Assembly: GCA_949592205.1 (NCBI GenBank) | Contig: CATIUR010000006.1 | Location: 69,312,001-69,376,000, forward strand | DNA: 64,000 nucleotides | Reading direction: 5' to 3' | Source of the DNA: Helichrysum umbraculigerum | Taxonomy: Eukaryota; Streptophyta; Magnoliopsida; Asterales; Asteraceae | Shown here: positions 1 to 10,596 of the stretch, one piece after another | Numbering within the stretch: the first letter of the stretch is position 1 | How the letters are laid out: every line of letters starts with the position of its first letter | The notes under the pieces: generated by a model | Told to the model about the DNA's origin: nothing | The model's database searches: none | Seen by the model: only the letters and a program-made list of their open reading frames with translations | Translations under genes and position numbers: made by a program

Positions 1-194
1 TAACAACATATTTGGATTTCTATAACACCTAAACTTAATGTGTGTAATGATTAGAACAATCTAGTTTTAAAGGTTTGTATGTAAGTGGATTGCTATTTGA
101 AATGTATGTATGCAATCTACTGATTTCTATTAATCATGCGCTTCCGATATGTTTAAAAAAAAAATTGTCCTTGTATTTCGAGACGGGTGTTATA
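1..194 (+). repeat. 3' end of the 5' LTR of the 1-8862 element
   Basis: Near-identical to 8669-8862 apart from small changes in an A-run and a few bases. It ends GGGTGTTATA, the same terminus as the 3' LTR. Confidence 0.9.
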
Positions 195-197
195 AAT

Positions 198-209
198 TGG
201 TATTAGAGC
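198..209 (+). other. Primer binding site, initiator tRNA-Met type (one mismatch)
   Basis: TGGTATTAGAGC lies three bases after the LTR end. The canonical plant site complementary to initiator tRNA-Met is TGGTATCAGAGC, so one C to T change is present, which may weaken priming. Confidence 0.85.
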
Positions 210-1318
210 ATAGGTTTGGGTGAATTGTACATTATAAGATGTACAATCCCAAACTTAGGTTTGTGTCAAGTCAAACATTCCAGGGATGGGGTTTAGTGGT
301 TGCATGAGAAAGTTGCTATTAAATGTGTGCTAACCTATAACAAGATGCAATAGTGTTGTTTTGGATGCAGAGACGGAGGAACATGAGGAACCGTCTGGTA
401 TTCTCAATGATTCCTCAATACTCGTGGGCCTAGATGTGCCAGGTAATTTCTGATAAGCTTGATGAATTTTAATAAGCTTTGACTGTTTGCTTTACTATGA
501 TATGATTGTTAGTAAAGTAAATTGAATTATTGGTGAATATCCCTTGTTAATAAGATGATAGAGGTGTTAATGATTAATTAAGAAGGAAATTGAAAATTTG
601 ATCAAAATGTTGAAACTGTGTAGATACAGTGTTGACTAAGGTGTAACAGTTGTATTATGTGAAATTAAGTGTATCTACAGTGTAAAAATAAGTTGATAAA
701 TGCAAGGTGTGATTATAGATCCTTGCTAGGGAATTATTTGATAAATGATAAACTGAATTGATGTGACTTGATATGATGAAATTAATGAGATGTTGGTATT
801 CTGCATTAACAGGTTTTGAGTCGTGTTGTTATGTGAATTAGAAAGAGTCTAGTTGTTGGAATATGTGTATTGACTTGGTAAAGTCAATGTGGTCAACGAG
901 TCTAATTGTGTGTTGACGAGTTTGTGAAAAGTCAAATTTGAAAATTTGTTGGAATTAGTTCATGTATGATAAACTTATGTGAAATTGGTGATTTAAGGTA
1001 ATATCATGATACCATTAGCGAAAATGGCTTAGTTTGACTTAAAATAGCCAATGATATGTGGAATGTATGTGAGAGTGCTGTTTATATGGTCAGAAACCCA
1101 AATGGGTCAATTAAGTACCTAAATGGGCCGCTTAGTATGAAAACGGTTAAAAACTTGATGTGGTTGTGTATGATGACTTTTAAATTGACTTAAAGCCATA
1201 AGTATAGATAAAATGTGGGTTGAAAGTGTAATGTAGTTATGTTGATTGAATTTGGTAAAATTTGCCCATTTGGACCCCTAAACGGGTCAATGAGTTAAAA
1301 CATAATGGAACGGGTAGA

Positions 1319-3915
1319 TGTCGCACCCCCAAATTATGATGCGGAAGCGGGTCGGTTCGGGGCGCGACTAATCAATATACAAAGCACACAAGATTACATA
1401 ATGAACGACCACTACATGCGTCGTTTACAAATACGTTGATAAAATAAAGGTTTTACACCGTTATAATATAGTTTACAAAAGCCCTTGAGTTTAAATGATA
1501 GAGATTCTATGGCATAACTAAATTATACAAAATATAGTAATGCATGACAATCTTTTGATGTCTGAATGCGACTCGAACTAATGGGCATCCTGAATGGCAG
1601 TCCTACTGCTGCTGAGAACCTGAGAATACATGCTAAAAGGTCAGCTATAAAGCTGGTGAGCTCACAGGTTTAATGATAAGATATAATGTATGAACCACAA
1701 GATTTAATAATGATGTTTGAAATTAATCAAATATAATGTATATAAAGCCATGAGCACATAGTCTGAGCTTAACTGAGATGTCAGGATCACAATTAAGTGC
1801 CTGAGCGAGGGTGCCTCTATGCGTATGCCTAATCAACATACGTATGAACAAATGCTAATGCGTCCGTTTTGACCAGTCAGTGCTTGCTGACCCGGACTAG
1901 GATTGTCAGTCCCATATGGATCCATACACTAACATTCACGCTACAAAGTATTACCAAACTATGCTATGAGGACTTAAAATGATTAGATGATTTACTCATG
2001 TAATATATAGCGATGTTTTGATACTTGTGTTCAGATGTAAAACAAAATGAGCATGTATCTCACCCCTAGGTAAAAGCATTTAAAAAGGGGCTATGAGACT
2101 CACCTGAGCCTAATGAGATGCTATGAAGCACTAAGGAGATTATACAAGAGAATTGATGTCGTTCAATCGACTGAAACCTGCAGGGCGTCTTAAACGCGCA
2201 AGGTTTTATGATTAGATTATTGAAACCTGCCGGGCGTATTATACGCGCAAGGTTTTATGATTAGATGTCTCAAAAGACCATCTATGCTAGTCGTTCCCTC
2301 AACTAGTTATGTCCAATGAATTGTTTAATGTTTATGTTTGAGTTTACAAAAATGTATACGGCTCGTTGGTGGCGGTTTGTAATAATAATTTCAAACTATT
2401 ATTATTTTGCATGATTTGTTGTACTTATAAAAGTATATGTGTTTCGTGTATAAGTCGTATCGTATAAGTTTAGTAGTCACTCACGTTTATTATGTCCGTC
2501 ACATTTATTTCATAAGTTACTAAATTTGGTACGAGTCCGAAAATTGAAATATGCTATTTTTGACCCCTAGACGACCCCGGATGGCCTAAAACTGGCTAGG
2601 CTAAGGTACTTAGCCTTGACCATTGGGTTGTTTTCGAATGACCTTGTGAATTTGAGCCCAATCCGTTACAAATATTTGTTCTGTTTTAGCTAATATCCGC
2701 CTGATCCGTTTGTTGATCCGTCGGATCATGAAATATAAAGGGGGATCCGCCGGATCATGTGTTGATCCGCCGGATTGAGTGTGTTTGGTTTGTATCCGCC
2801 GGATCCTTGGAGTGATCCGCCGGATCGGGTCGATTTTGAAGGGTGATCCGCCGGATCCTACTTAGATCCGCCGGATCCGCATGAACTGGAGATAGATCCG
2901 CCGGATCCCCTCTAGATCCGCCGGATCCTGGTTCAAAAACAGGGTCTGTTCGAACGAAAATTCACAAACAAAAATTTGGGTTCGATTTGGGGACATAATC
3001 AGTTTATGGAACATCCTAGCATGCTAATATATGTAATTTAAATACGAAATTACAAAGTAAAAGTTAGTGATTCCTTACAATTTTAAAATGGAGCTAAAAG
3101 TGGAGATGGAGCTTGGTGATGATGATGAAGGATGAAGATGATCACGATGATGATGATGATTATGCTTGATGCTTCTGATCTTGTTGTTGTTATATTGTTG
3201 TTGTTTTTGATAGAGATAGAGAACCGAGAGAGAGTTGAGAGGGAGATTGAGAATGAAATGAAAGAAAGGGTGCGTTCGGTTGGTTTATGCCCAGCTCCAA
3301 TAATTGGAGTTGGGTGGCTCCAATGTGAAGTACAAAATACCCGTGTTTTTGTACCCGATCGAAAAGTAGTAAAATGTTTTAATTCGATAAATTTCTATAA
3401 TTGATATCGTACGTATTTTAATCGAAGTATTTTAATAAAAATACTTTTAATGAGATATAAAAATATATCTTTGTTTTATCTTTCTGAGACGGACACGATT
3501 TAATTGCTTTCGTCGCGTTTGGGTAAGAAGGTATAAAACAAAATATGTTTTATTTTATCTAATGTAAATATTAATTACTATCTCCAATAATAATACATTA
3601 TTTATATGTTTTGTCGCGAATGTTTTACATTAGTACGATACGAATACTTTATATATTATCAAAATAATATATAATAAATATGTGGATATTAAATAATCAT
3701 TCAGTATTACTTAATATTTGTTTTTCACCAATGCCGTATAAGTGAATCGGAAATTCGGCCGATTTGAAAATGAACGATTAAATATAATCGCGTACTGATA
3801 TATATTCAACAATATATATATTGATACATATAATTAGCCTAATACATAGAACAACTTACATGTATTTCTAAATGATTAGGAACTAAAAACTAGTCCTAAT
3901 TTGACGGGTGTCACA
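1319..3915 (+). mobile_element. Solo LTR (2597 bp) nested in the LARD-like element
   Basis: The segment begins TGTCGCACCCCC and ends GGGTGTCACA (TG...CA) and is flanked on both sides by the 5-bp duplication GTAGA (1314-1318 and 3916-3920). No internal region or second LTR is present, so it is a solo LTR left by LTR-LTR recombination. It contains a GC-rich word array (2694-2927) and, shortly after, a GATGATGAT-rich stretch. A related but truncated LTR lies at 35576-37500: both begin TGT(C)(G/A)CACCCCC with GCGGAAGCG nearby, and both share the region around 3340-3470. The 90-residue ORF starting at 3132 is a low-complexity by-product. Confidence 0.93.
2694..2927. repeat. Palindromic CpG word array, word GATCCGCCGGATC
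   Basis: Ten copies of GATCCG-C-CGGATC, a perfect 6+1+6 palindrome, or close variants start at 2694 (degenerate), 2715, 2744, 2764, 2793, 2814, 2845, 2865, 2895 and 2915. Successive distances are 21, 29, 20, 29, 21, 31, 20, 30 and 20 bp, a strict alternation of about 20 and 30. The intervening spacers (7-8 and 16-18 bp) do not resemble one another. The spacing is not a multiple of three, so it is not a coding repeat. Function unknown. Confidence 0.92.
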
Positions 3916-6776
3916 GTAGATGAGGATGATGAATGTGCCCACACGTCATAAATATATGTAGAAACATGTTGGCAAAGGGTGGAACCCTGAAAGTATGCCG
4001 TTTGGAATATAGCGTGTCAACCAAAATGGTCTAAAATGGCCTAAAATTGGTTATATGTCCGTTTTCTCGTAAAACGTGTAATTTGAAAAAGTGTAAAAAG
4101 GAAAAGTTTCATTTTGGCATAGTGAAGGTGCCTGCAAAATTTCAGACCCTAATTATTTACGGTTTGCGAGATATGCGCGTTTGAATTTCGTGTTTTTGCA
4201 CTAAAAATTGCAGACCTGTACAACAGTTTGAATCCGGCGGATTCCAATGAATCCGGACGGATTCCTTGACCGTATTCCTTAAAAATGGTTCTGTCACGAA
4301 ACTTGGCCTTGAATCCGGCGGATTCCCCGGAATCCGGCGTATTCCCTTCAATCCGGCGGATTCCCCCAGAATCCGGCGGATTCCCCTCTTATTGAGACAT
4401 TTCTTGTATTATGTGTTATATTAAGTGAATTTAATATGAAACATTCGTAAATTTCGACGTTCGACGTAACGTTGGTCGTAGAATTTCCATTATGAAATTT
4501 CGGTGTCCGATTAAGATGAAATTTACATGTCCACTCAAAAAACCGGCCAACGGTCAAAGCTCATAGCTTAGCTATGAGCCCTGTCAGTTTTCGGCACTTC
4601 GGGGTCGTTTGGGGCCCGAAAATCGTGTTTTATTGTTTTTCAGACATTATTTCGGACTTTTAGCTTATGATTTATATTGGGCTTTTGTTTCTTTGAGCCC
4701 AGAGATTATTCCTATGACTAAATATAATGTAAAAACTTGTTTTAAGATGTTCACCCATTTTATTATGTATGAATCATTTGTAAGCGGTTTAACTAACTGC
4801 ATAGCATACCAGTAAGGGTATTGTTGATTGGTGCTTGTTAGGGTAAATAGATATTGATTATGTGAATCATGTTATATGAATTATTTGAAATACAATAAAG
4901 TATTTGAATCATGAAGAAAAAAAAATATGAGTTATGGTTGAAATAAGTGTTTTAAGAGTGGAGGAAATAATTATATGAACTTACTCTTGTTTGATAACTG
5001 AACATGGAAAGTTTATTGTTAATTAACTTAGGAATTATATATTGATGAATATAGGTGGAACATGACATGACATTTTAATAAGGCACTTAGTGCTAAATGT
5101 TATATATAGTATTATACGTAATAACTAACGTATTAAGTGATTGATATTGAATCCAGTGATAAAGGTGTTAAATTGACTTAATTATGTTAAACTCTACACC
5201 TGTGTTAATGTAATAATAAGAATTTTGTTGAATAATTGGATTATTATGTCTACTTAATTATGTGAGTAGTTTCACATTCAAGTGATAAAGGAAAAATAGT
5301 AACAAGTTAATACTTGGTCATAAATTTATTACAAGTGTTATTATATGTGTGATAATTGTTGATATCAACATTGTGATATATGAGAGATTAAAAGTTAATC
5401 ACTTTAAAGATTGATGGTATGAAGTTGCCTGAAAATGAAGTGTGACTGACATAATATAACGACGTCTGACCAACGTATTTATATTATGCCATTTCACATG
5501 GAGTTGTTGAGGCTATTAAGTACCCAATGAAGCTAAATGATTTTAAAATAACGGATGACATATGTTGACCTGCGGTTATGAAATAGTTATTGACTGACTA
5601 ATATAAGGTGGTAGTAAGCTGCTCAACTAGTGTTAATTTGGAGACGTTGTAAAAGAAGAATTTGAACGGGTTATACTACTTGTTAAAAATGAGTATGTGA
5701 TTATTTGTTTGTAATGTTTGAGGCTTAGTGAAGATTAACATAGCCGGATAGCCTAGTATTAGAAAATTATGTGAAACCATGTACTTGGGAAAAAGTAAAA
5801 TAGTCAGGAAAATAAGAGTTTTACTTGTTGGATTGATAATATTTTTATAATTATGTGCGAATTACATATAATCTTTCGTATTTCGCATATTTAATGACTA
5901 GATAAAGTGGTAAATTGTAATTTGAAAAAGTTATGTGATGAGATAACTTAAGTAGAGGTCGGCTAAATTGGATTAAATAGGTGAATATTGTTGAAAAATG
6001 TGTTGATGATTAGCACATTTTGATAATGTGGTACGTGTGCTAGTATAGCAAGGTACCCATTGAACGAGACTTAGCATGTATCCAATATAATTTGGTGCTA
6101 AGTGATTGTGTAACTATATGATAATGGTATTAACCATAGGATTTGACCTCTACTTTGCTTATTAATATGTGGTTAGTGTTACATGATTCCGAGATATTTT
6201 AATAAAAATGGGTTTCATGTACCTCAGTGATATTAGCGTAGATGCTAGTTATAATTGAAATTTAAATTTCATCGATGATATGTGTATTGTGGTTTCATAA
6301 CCACTGTTTTTATTTTTGAAAAGGATATAATTCATATATTAATTTTAAAGACCTAGCACATTGCTAGTTCTGTTTGTGAAAGTATATTACTATACTTAGT
6401 TAAGTGATAACTTGTTTTAAAGTGACCATGGTGTGCATGAAAATAAGATTCGGGTACATTACATGTGCTGAAATGAGAAGTTGAAGCATGTACATTTAGA
6501 TATGTGCATGCGTAATAGGTTGAAAACATATATCTATGTAAATAGATTTAAATGTATACATATTTTGTGTATGTGTGATTAGTGATTAAGATATGCATAG
6601 AGACGAATAGCATAAGTAATTTAAATTGCACATATATCTTATGTGCATATAGTGATGAATAACTATGTAATTAGGGAATTGGAGATAAAGTGTAAGCCCA
6701 ACTTCACACGAGGTATGATGTGATTAAATTCCCTAGATTAATTAAGGATGATTAGATTTTGAGGACGAAATCTCTT
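3916..6776 (+). other. Non-coding internal region of the LARD-like element
   Basis: AT-rich internal sequence after the nested solo LTR. No ORF above about 70 codons and no gag, protease, reverse transcriptase or integrase motif in any frame. Sequence at 5990-6770 is related to the minus-strand internal-region ends near 37.9-38.7 kb and 44.1-44.8 kb. Confidence 0.7.
4231..4384. repeat. Palindromic CpG word array, word AATCCGGCGGATT
   Basis: Copies of AATCCG-G-CGGATT(CC) start at 4231, 4250 (with one extra base), 4312, 4331 (one mismatch) , 4350 and 4370. Spacings are 19, 62, 19, 19 and 20 bp, with degenerate remnants inside the 62-bp gap. It lies in the internal non-coding part of the 1-8862 element, at the position that corresponds to the ACCCGCCGGGT array of the 34-49 kb family members: both are next to a shared segment containing CTTTACGG or TATTTACGG. 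Confidence 0.88.
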
Positions 6777-6788
6777 TAAGGGGGACAG
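6777..6788 (+). other. Polypurine tract before the 3' LTR
   Basis: The purine run TAAGGGGGACAG sits immediately before the LTR start at 6792, the expected site for plus-strand priming. Confidence 0.75.
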
Positions 6789-6791
6789 ATT

Positions 6792-8862
6792 TGTAACATC
6801 ATCGTTTTGGGCCTAGTTGAAATTGTAATTTCTTTATTTATTTAATTATTTAATTGTGTTTTAAATAATTAATGTATTGTGATAATTGAAAATAATAGGT
6901 CAAACAGTTATATGACTTTTTGTGAATAGTAAATTATTAACTGTTTTTAATTTATTTAGTTGACGGTAAAATAAAATTGTATTTCCCCGCAAATGGTTTT
7001 TAAGTTCCAAACAATAACAAGTACGGGGAATGAAATTTGACTAGTTATATGTTAGACTCATGTTTTGAGTCGGTCTTTATTTCTCATTCATACATACATA
7101 CGTACGATACATTCATACACACACCAACCTTAAATCAATTCACAAAATCATGAAGAATCATCAAATTGGAGCTTCTAAACATGAATTCAAGCTTCTATAA
7201 TCATCAAGATCAATGTATAATCTTGTGTTCTTCATTTTCTAAAACCTAGAAATTAAGGGTTTTAGTGTTCTTGAGCAAAATCCAAAATTAGGGTTTCAAA
7301 AGTGTAAATTGATGTTAGTTAAGCTTCAATAACAAGTATTAATCATTCCATCATCATTATAAACATGTTATAATTGTTAATTCATGATTTTCATATAAAC
7401 CTAGAAATGGGTTTTTGAGTAATTGATGGAACTAAGTTGAGTAAAGTGAAATTGAAGCTTGTAATGATCATATTATTGTTAGATGATAAGTAATTCATAA
7501 TTATAAGTGAAACCCTAACCTAGAGTGGAAGGAATTGATGTTTGTTCATGATAAAAGTTATGATTTAATTGATAATTCATGAAGTAAAGCTTTTGATTGT
7601 GTTATAGTTGTTAGTTAGTACCTAATTCATGAGTATAACTTAGGTCCTAACTTGAAATTAAAGAATTTGATTGAGTGATCATGAGGTGTTGTAGAGAATT
7701 AATGATTATGATGTGTTATATGATGAAAAGAGGATAATTGTTAATTAGAACACTTGATTGAGGATTTATGAGTAAAGTGGTAACTAAGTTGATTAAATAT
7801 TCATTAAACCTTGTGTTGGGGTTTTGAATGAATTAATAATCTTTGATGGTAATAATCCGGTTAACGGTTTAATCATGTTAATGGTGATAATGAAAGTTGA
7901 TTAAATGAGGTTATGATTATAAGGAGCATAAACTTGATAAGTGATTGTGAAGTGTGTTGTAAAGGTGGATATTTGTAATGTTGGAATGATGTTATATAGA
8001 TTCGATACAAGGGACTGACTTGTGTTATTGTTGTATTCTCAGATGTGGAGAAGACTCAGTGACATTAGACTACTGAGTGGACGACTATGATTGTCGGTGA
8101 GTGGATCTTGGACTCTCAGTCTAAGTTGGTTGTAACAACATGGTTACAACGGGTAAACTTGGTTTATTGCAATGATTGCATTAATATTATATTGGCATGA
8201 TGGCTAAACCTTGATTGATTATTGGCGTCCGCATACTATGATAGTTGTGGACTATTTGATTTGGTGGGGGTCAACTAATGTGTTGGGTTTGGATACTATT
8301 ACTAGGACTTCGCAAGTGCCTTGTACATGTGTTGGACACTGAAATTGCGTCGTGTGTAGTAATAGTACCAAACTATCGGTTTAACCTCTGATTTGGCCGT
8401 CAGTTGGTTTTAAGTGTTACTTGGGGAACCATCCGCGGCATGAGGGTACCTCAAGGACCACCGATCCTTCTATGTTGCTTGTGCATTGCTTGGTTATAGG
8501 CATATGTTAAGCTGAGTTAGATTGATAGCTTGGGATCTATTCACTTAGCTTCGTGCTAACCCCTCATTACTTCTTGCAGGTTTACTTTTGTATGTGGGTG
8601 GGCAAGAAGTACATATGGAATGGAATGTTTGACAAGCTCACTTTGAAATGGATAATACTTTAATGATTTAACAACATATTTGGATTTCTATAACACCTAA
8701 ACTTAATGTGTGTAATGATTAGAACAATCTAGTTTTAAAGGTTTGTATGTAAGTGGATTGCTATTTGAAATGTATGTATGCAATCTACTGATTTCTATTA
8801 AACATGCGCTTCCGATATGTTTAAAAAAAAAAATATCCTTGTATTTCGAGACGGGTGTTATA
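6792..8862 (+). repeat. 3' LTR of the LARD-like element (2.07 kb)
   Basis: Starts TGTAACATCATCG and ends GGGTGTTATA. Its last 194 bases match the window start. Within it, around 8125-8160, lies an inverted repeat GTTGTAAC...GTTACAAC that is also found in the solo LTR at 15997-17949 and, diverged, in the LTRs of the 34-49 kb array. Further shared blocks are the GGGGAACCA...GGTACCTCAAGGACCACCG region near 8425 and TACTTCTTGCAGG near 8570. Confidence 0.9.
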
Positions 8863-9012
8863 GTTACTAAGATTTTTACCAAAACTTTCAATCTTTCAAT
8901 CTTTCAAAAAATTTTGATCCCCCACTCTAATTTTTCAATTCCTTCCTGTAGGTTTTCCCCAAATTAAAATCTCTACAACTTCTCCCCCCTTATGTTATTT
9001 GACCCAAACTTT

Positions 9013-9859
9013 TGTTGGAAAATCTTGATTTAAAATGTGTATTTTTCATCAACTTTGGACATAAATAACTATAAGTATATCTCATACATATAGTTAATTC
9101 TTTGTGGGGTTGTATTCTCCTTGAAGAGAGCTTTGCAACAAGCTAAGATATGTCCAAAACAGAGTTAAAATGAATGAGATATCGAGTTGTAAAGTAAGCA
9201 ACTTGAAACGGAAAAATGGAAGCTAAGAAATGAGTGGGAAGTTGTCCCACATAGGAAATGAGATAAAACTTTGAGCAATTTATAAGCTCAAGTGTGGAGG
9301 TCAAGATGTGATCTCTTGTGGTGTGTTTTACTCCCTTGCCTACGCGCGCGCAGGGGGGGGTGCAAATTTGGATTCGAGCTTGTGGACCAATGCATGCTCG
9401 CGCGACCTGCGGACACGAATGCAGCTCCGAAATTCTCGAGCTTGCACATGCCTCGTTTTGCTCCAGCTCATAATAATTTCGAACCTTTCAGAAATTTTAT
9501 TTTTGGAACAGATTGAAATCTGTTTTCAAATTAATAAAATTAATTTTCGTATCTTTACTAAATAATAACGATTTGGAAAATCGTTTTCGTTAGCTCTATT
9601 CGTTGAGATATACAAAAACGATACTCATTCAACCATACACTCTGCAACTCGTTAACCACAAATTACTGCGTACGTTTGCTTCGTGAATTTTTCAGGCAAG
9701 TTCATCTCCGGCTGTACATCACGGCTTTAACCGTTGTACCCTGGGAAACATACGCGAATATGTTTTAAGGGAATTGTGTTCAACACAAGCCTCGGTCTCG
9801 ATATCTTTTTACTGTTTTCTGTAATCACTTTCGTTTCGTTTTTAACGCTATTTGCTACA
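9013..9859 (+). repeat. 5' LTR of the copia element (847 bp)
   Basis: Matches 15190-18059 once the solo LTR in the latter is removed. At 9590/9591 it lacks a 56-bp stretch that the 3' LTR carries at 15777-15832, including a strong TATA-like CTATAAATAAAG. Another possible TATA (TTTATAAG) remains near 9280. A GC-rich patch with GCGCGCGC occurs near 9345. It also lacks a short segment present in the other LTR near 15544. Confidence 0.92.
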
Positions 9860-10596
9860 ACTTAAAACATATTCGAAAACGAACCTGGTTTGCTTTATTG
9901 CTTTAACGGAAAACTTATTTAATTCGAATCACTTTGCTTTCGACTTACTTTTATTCGAATCAGTTTTCATTCGGTTGGAATCTTCTTGTTTAAAGAGCTA
10001 CTGCAAAGCATATTATTCAAGGGTTGCCATATTGGAACTGATAACCTTACTACCCTTTGGTTTTAATTGTAACAATTTTCTCTGACTGTTCCACTTTTGA
10101 AAGCAAGTTTACTGTTCGTATACAATAACCTTTGCTTAATTTGAAGTACCATAAAATATTGTTTCTTTTAGTGGCAACAAGTTTTATTATTTTGTGATTA
10201 AAAACATAATCTGTACAACCGGTACCAAACTGTTTATATAGTTTTAATGTAACATATTATCAAACTCAATTGATTTTGATAATATATAAGTCTTTCCTAT
10301 AATTGAAGAAAATTTATTATACGTTTGCAACCAATTTTGGTTGAATATTGTGTATTGATTTACTTATATAATCAATCTACAATTTTATTTAATCATTTTT
10401 TATCGAAGATAAGAAACCAGGATTGAGTTTCTTATCGTTTCAAAGAAACCAAGTTAGAGTTTCATATTGTTTTAAAGAAACCAAGTTAGAGTTTCATATT
10501 GTTTTCAAGAAACCGGGCTAGAGTTTCTTGTTTATTATAACCTGTTACGATTAACTGCTTATTCGTATCAGTTTTTGTTGGTTTTTCAGATTTACT
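9860..10596 (+). other. Leader between 5' LTR and gag start
   Basis: About 740 bases of AT-rich leader. The first bases after the LTR do not contain the tRNA-Met primer site seen in every other intact element end here. Four exact-period 32-bp repeat units lie at 10411-10530. Confidence 0.7.
10411..10530 (+). repeat. 32-bp tandem repeat with hairpins in the copia leader
   Basis: AAGAAACC recurs at 10411, 10443, 10475 and 10507, exactly 32 bp apart. Each unit carries GAAAC...GTTTC, giving a potential hairpin of 5-7 bp stem per unit (AAGAAAC with GTTTCTT in the first and last). It ends 66 bases before the gag start codon, so it would be in the genomic RNA leader. Confidence 0.85.

Larger units (their letters stand above)
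1..8862 (+). mobile_element. Non-coding Ty3-type LTR element (LARD-like), left LTR cut by window edge
   Basis: Positions 1-194 repeat almost exactly at 8669-8862, marking the two LTRs of one element. The left LTR end is followed by a primer site for initiator tRNA-Met (198-209) and the right LTR is preceded by a purine tract (6777-6788) next to the motif GGACGAAATCTCTTTAAG, which resembles that of plant Ty3-type elements. Between them there is no gag or pol reading frame, so this is a large non-coding derivative that would need proteins from elsewhere. A foreign solo LTR (1319-3915) is inserted in the internal part. The internal 5' end (195-430) matches the internal 5' end of the minus-strand tandem array at 34270-48907, so both belong to one family. 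The target duplication cannot be checked because the left end is outside the window. Confidence 0.85.

Noticed and set aside
2694..2927. CCG-S-CGG words as fungal Gal4-type Zn2Cys6 sites
   Set aside because: Plants have no such factors, and the genome is clearly plant, so the similarity is not an explanation.
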